Source: Chlamydiia bacterium
Lineage (GTDB): Bacteria; Chlamydiota; Chlamydiia; Chlamydiales; FEN-1388
NCBI GenBank assembly: GCA_003170575.1
Contig: PMZB01000093.1
Location: 1 to 8,193, forward strand
Direction of reading: 5' to 3'
Length of the DNA: 8,193 nucleotides
Position numbers and translations under genes: made by a program. The stretch's first letter is position 1. Every line of letters starts with the position of its first letter. Positions 6,488 through 8,193 of the stretch are shown here, in pieces. The notes beneath the pieces were generated by a model. That model was given only the letters and a program-made list of their open reading frames with translations, was not told the origin of the DNA and ran no database searches.

Positions 6488-7003
6488 ATGCCTCGAGGCG
6501 GAAAAAGAGCGGGCGCTGGACGAAAGCAAGGGAGCGGAAAATTTGGCGAGCCAACAAAAGCTATTCGTATTCCAGAGAGTGAAGTGGCGCATGTGCTGAA
6601 GCTTGTCCAACATCGGTTTTATAAGATACCAATGTATCTGTGTGCTGTTGCCGCAGGATTTCCCTCGCCAGCCGAAAGTTTTATAGAGGGAGAGTTTGAC
6701 CTGAATGAGCTTTTGATCAAACACCCTGCTGCCACATTTTTTGTGCGAGCTTCCGGCTCTTCCATGATCAATGCGGGTATTTATGACAACGATATTTTGG
6801 TTGTCGACAAAAGCCTTGCGCCCGCTTCTGGAAAAGTCGTTGTCGTAGCGCTCAATGGCGAATTAACTGTGAAGCGCCTTTTGCGACAAGAGAAAAGGCT
6901 TTTCCTGATGGCTGAAAATGAGGCGTATCCACCCATAGAAATAAAAGAAGGATCAGAGCTTCATATCTGGGGAGTTGTGACAAATGTTATCCATGCGGTG
7001 TAG
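6488..7003 (+). CDS. umuD: UmuD-like polymerase accessory protein/autoprotease with basic N-terminal extension
   Basis: This 171-residue S24-family protein is the partner of the error-prone polymerase encoded next. After RecA-stimulated self-cleavage, UmuD' binds UmuC to form DNA polymerase V. The predicted cleavage site is Ala56-Gly57 in AAGFPSP. The catalytic dyad is Ser92 (GSSM) and Lys129 (GELTVKR), 37 residues apart exactly as Ser60 and Lys97 are in E. coli UmuD. E. coli UmuD has 139 residues; the extra 32 or so lie at the N-terminus, a Gly/Arg/Lys-rich start GGKRAGAGRKQGSGKFG followed by TKAIRIPESEV, which resembles a ribbon-helix-helix-type strand and helix. Similar starts occur in other UmuD/LexA-like proteins. 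The extension suggests DNA binding (inference). AGGAG seven bases before the ATG is a strong ribosome binding site. umuC follows after two bases. Confidence 0.9.
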   Translation: MPRGGKRAGAGRKQGSGKFGEPTKAIRIPESEVAHVLKLVQHRFYKIPMYLCAVAAGFPSPAESFIEGEFDLNELLIKHPAATFFVRASGSSMINAGIYDNDILVVDKSLAPASGKVVVVALNGELTVKRLLRQEKRLFLMAENEAYPPIEIKEGSELHIWGVVTNVIHAV

Positions 7004-7005
7004 CT

Positions 7006-8193
7006 ATGTACGTTCTTGTTGACTGCAATAATTTTTTCGTCTCGTGTGAACGGGTTTTTGCACCACACCTTGAAAATCGGCCTGTGATTGTGCTGTCAAA
7101 TAATGATGGGTGTGTTATCTCGCGCTCTGCTGAAGTAAAAAAGCTCGGCATCAAGATGGGAGAGCCCTTTTTTAAGATTAAAGAGCTTTGCCAGAAAGAA
7201 AATATCGCTGTGTTTTCTTCTAATTTTGCCCTCTACGGCAACCTCTCCGACCGGGTCATGAGTATTTTGCAAGAGGAAGCGCCTGAAATAGAAATTTATT
7301 CCATAGATGAAGCCTTTCTCAGATACTATGAAGACACGCCTTTTGCGTATTTTATAAGCCTCCGAGAAAAGATAAAACAGTGGACCGGCATCCCAACATC
7401 TCTTGGAATGGGGCCCACAAAGACGCTTGCTAAGGTTGCCACAAAGGTTGCGAAGAAAGATGACAAGGCAGGGGTATTTGATATAAGCCAATCTAAAATC
7501 CAAGAGGAAATTTTAAAAGATTTCCCTGTTGGCGACATCTGGGGGGTTGGCAAAAGAACAGAAGCACGCCTCCTCACTCTTGGAATAGAAACGGCACAGC
7601 AGTTTCGCGATATGGATTCCTGCCGCATTCGAAACATATTTGGCGTGAATGGAGAAAAGACGCAGCTTGAACTTCGAGGCACGTCTTGTTTTTCTTTTGG
7701 GGAGATGAGTATAAAAAAAAGCATTCTCTGTTCCCGCACCTTTGCAAAAACAGTCACAGACCCCTACACGCTTTCTCTTGCTTTATCAGCGCATGTGCAG
7801 GAGGTGTGCGAAAAGCTACGCGCCCAAAATTCCTATGCGCGAGCCGGCGAAGTTTTTATTGAAATAAAAAAACCAAATAACCTCAGAGAACATCTAGGAG
7901 CTTCTTTTTATCTTCCGTTTCCGGCAAACGACACACCAACCTTGCTGACTGTAGCAAAGGAAAACCTCTTTTCTTTACTGAGGCATCCCATTCAAGCAAA
8001 GAGGTGCGGGATTCTTCTTTTTGACTTTGTGCAGGAAGAGAATCTAGAAACTGATCTTTTCTGGACCGGCCTTAATGCAAAGAAACGCCAGCTTATGGCC
8101 ACTGTCGATTCAGTCAACGCTCGATTTGGCAAAAATACTTTGCTTTACGCCTCCTCCTTTACAAGAAACTGTTCCTTCCACTCCCCCCACTAC
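7006..8193 (+). CDS. umuC: UmuC-like Y-family translesion DNA polymerase (C-terminus beyond window)
   Basis: The ATG at 7006, two bases after the umuD stop, opens a frame of 396 codons reaching the window edge. E. coli UmuC has 422 residues, so only the last 10-25 are missing. It is the catalytic subunit of a Pol V-type enzyme that copies past DNA lesions. Palm-domain catalytic residues are Asp6 (LVDCNNFF) and Asp101-Glu102 (YSIDEAF). The finger motif LSNNDGCVISRS (30-41) and the thumb/helix-hairpin segment PVGDIWGVGKRTEARLLTLGI are intact. The steric-gate position is Phe11, where E. coli UmuC has Tyr11. The expected beta-clamp motif (QLNLF in E. coli) appears as ETDLF at residues 348-352. 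No separate Shine-Dalgarno sequence is obvious, so translation is probably coupled to umuD. The adjacent UmuD favours UmuC over DinB. Confidence 0.93.
   Translation, partial: MYVLVDCNNFFVSCERVFAPHLENRPVIVLSNNDGCVISRSAEVKKLGIKMGEPFFKIKELCQKENIAVFSSNFALYGNLSDRVMSILQEEAPEIEIYSIDEAFLRYYEDTPFAYFISLREKIKQWTGIPTSLGMGPTKTLAKVATKVAKKDDKAGVFDISQSKIQEEILKDFPVGDIWGVGKRTEARLLTLGIETAQQFRDMDSCRIRNIFGVNGEKTQLELRGTSCFSFGEMSIKKSILCSRTFAKTVTDPYTLSLALSAHVQEVCEKLRAQNSYARAGEVFIEIKKPNNLREHLGASFYLPFPANDTPTLLTVAKENLFSLLRHPIQAKRCGILLFDFVQEENLETDLFWTGLNAKKRQLMATVDSVNARFGKNTLLYASSFTRNCSFHSPHY

Noticed and set aside
7096..7757. Minus-strand open frames opposite umuC
   Set aside because: umuC keeps all polymerase motifs on the plus strand; the opposite frames show no domain.

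Overview
The window is a compact, moderately AT-rich bacterial segment. Six genes and one gene remnant lie on the minus strand (about 1-6341), and a mutagenesis operon leaves the right edge on the plus strand (6488-8193). No rRNA, tRNA, CRISPR array or recognisable transposase was seen. The longest gene-free gap, 2744-2897, holds a promoter and a terminator. The mix of a UhpC-type sugar-phosphate carrier, a large cytosolic Sel1-repeat protein and UmuDC would fit a host-associated bacterium such as an environmental member of the Chlamydiota, or an amoeba-associated gammaproteobacterium. That is an inference from gene content; no marker gene fixes the taxonomy.

Left block (1-2785, minus strand). 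A promoter at 2777-2806 drives a complete organophosphate antiporter of the UhpC/GlpT family. Its last codons overlap, in another frame, the C-terminal half of an aldo/keto reductase whose catalytic N-terminal half is missing, so the locus is a rearrangement scar. A perfect 19-bp palindrome sits at the scar. The remnant runs into a HepT-like HEPN gene with an intact R-x4-H-x-Y motif but no adjacent MNT nucleotidyltransferase partner. Twelve bases further on begins a protein with a signal peptide that leaves the window.

Middle block (2845-4683, minus strand). A well-formed promoter, two tandem class I SAM-dependent methyltransferase genes that look like diverged paralogues, and a clear intrinsic terminator together form a self-contained two-gene transcription unit.

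Right block (4716-8193). A Sel1-repeat protein of about 541 residues, cysteine-rich and without a signal peptide, is transcribed leftward. Back to back with it is umuD-umuC, whose upstream region carries a 24-bp dyad that may be the operator. UmuD has a basic Gly/Arg/Lys-rich N-terminal extension, longer than in the classical E. coli protein, so it could be a dual-function DNA-binding regulator and polymerase accessory protein. UmuC keeps its catalytic carboxylates but has Phe where E. coli UmuC has the Tyr steric gate, and a degenerate beta-clamp motif; its last residues lie beyond the window.

The most interesting points are the candidate self-regulated umuDC module, the orphan HepT next to a gene scar, and the paired methyltransferase operon. 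Nothing here is certain to be a new system.
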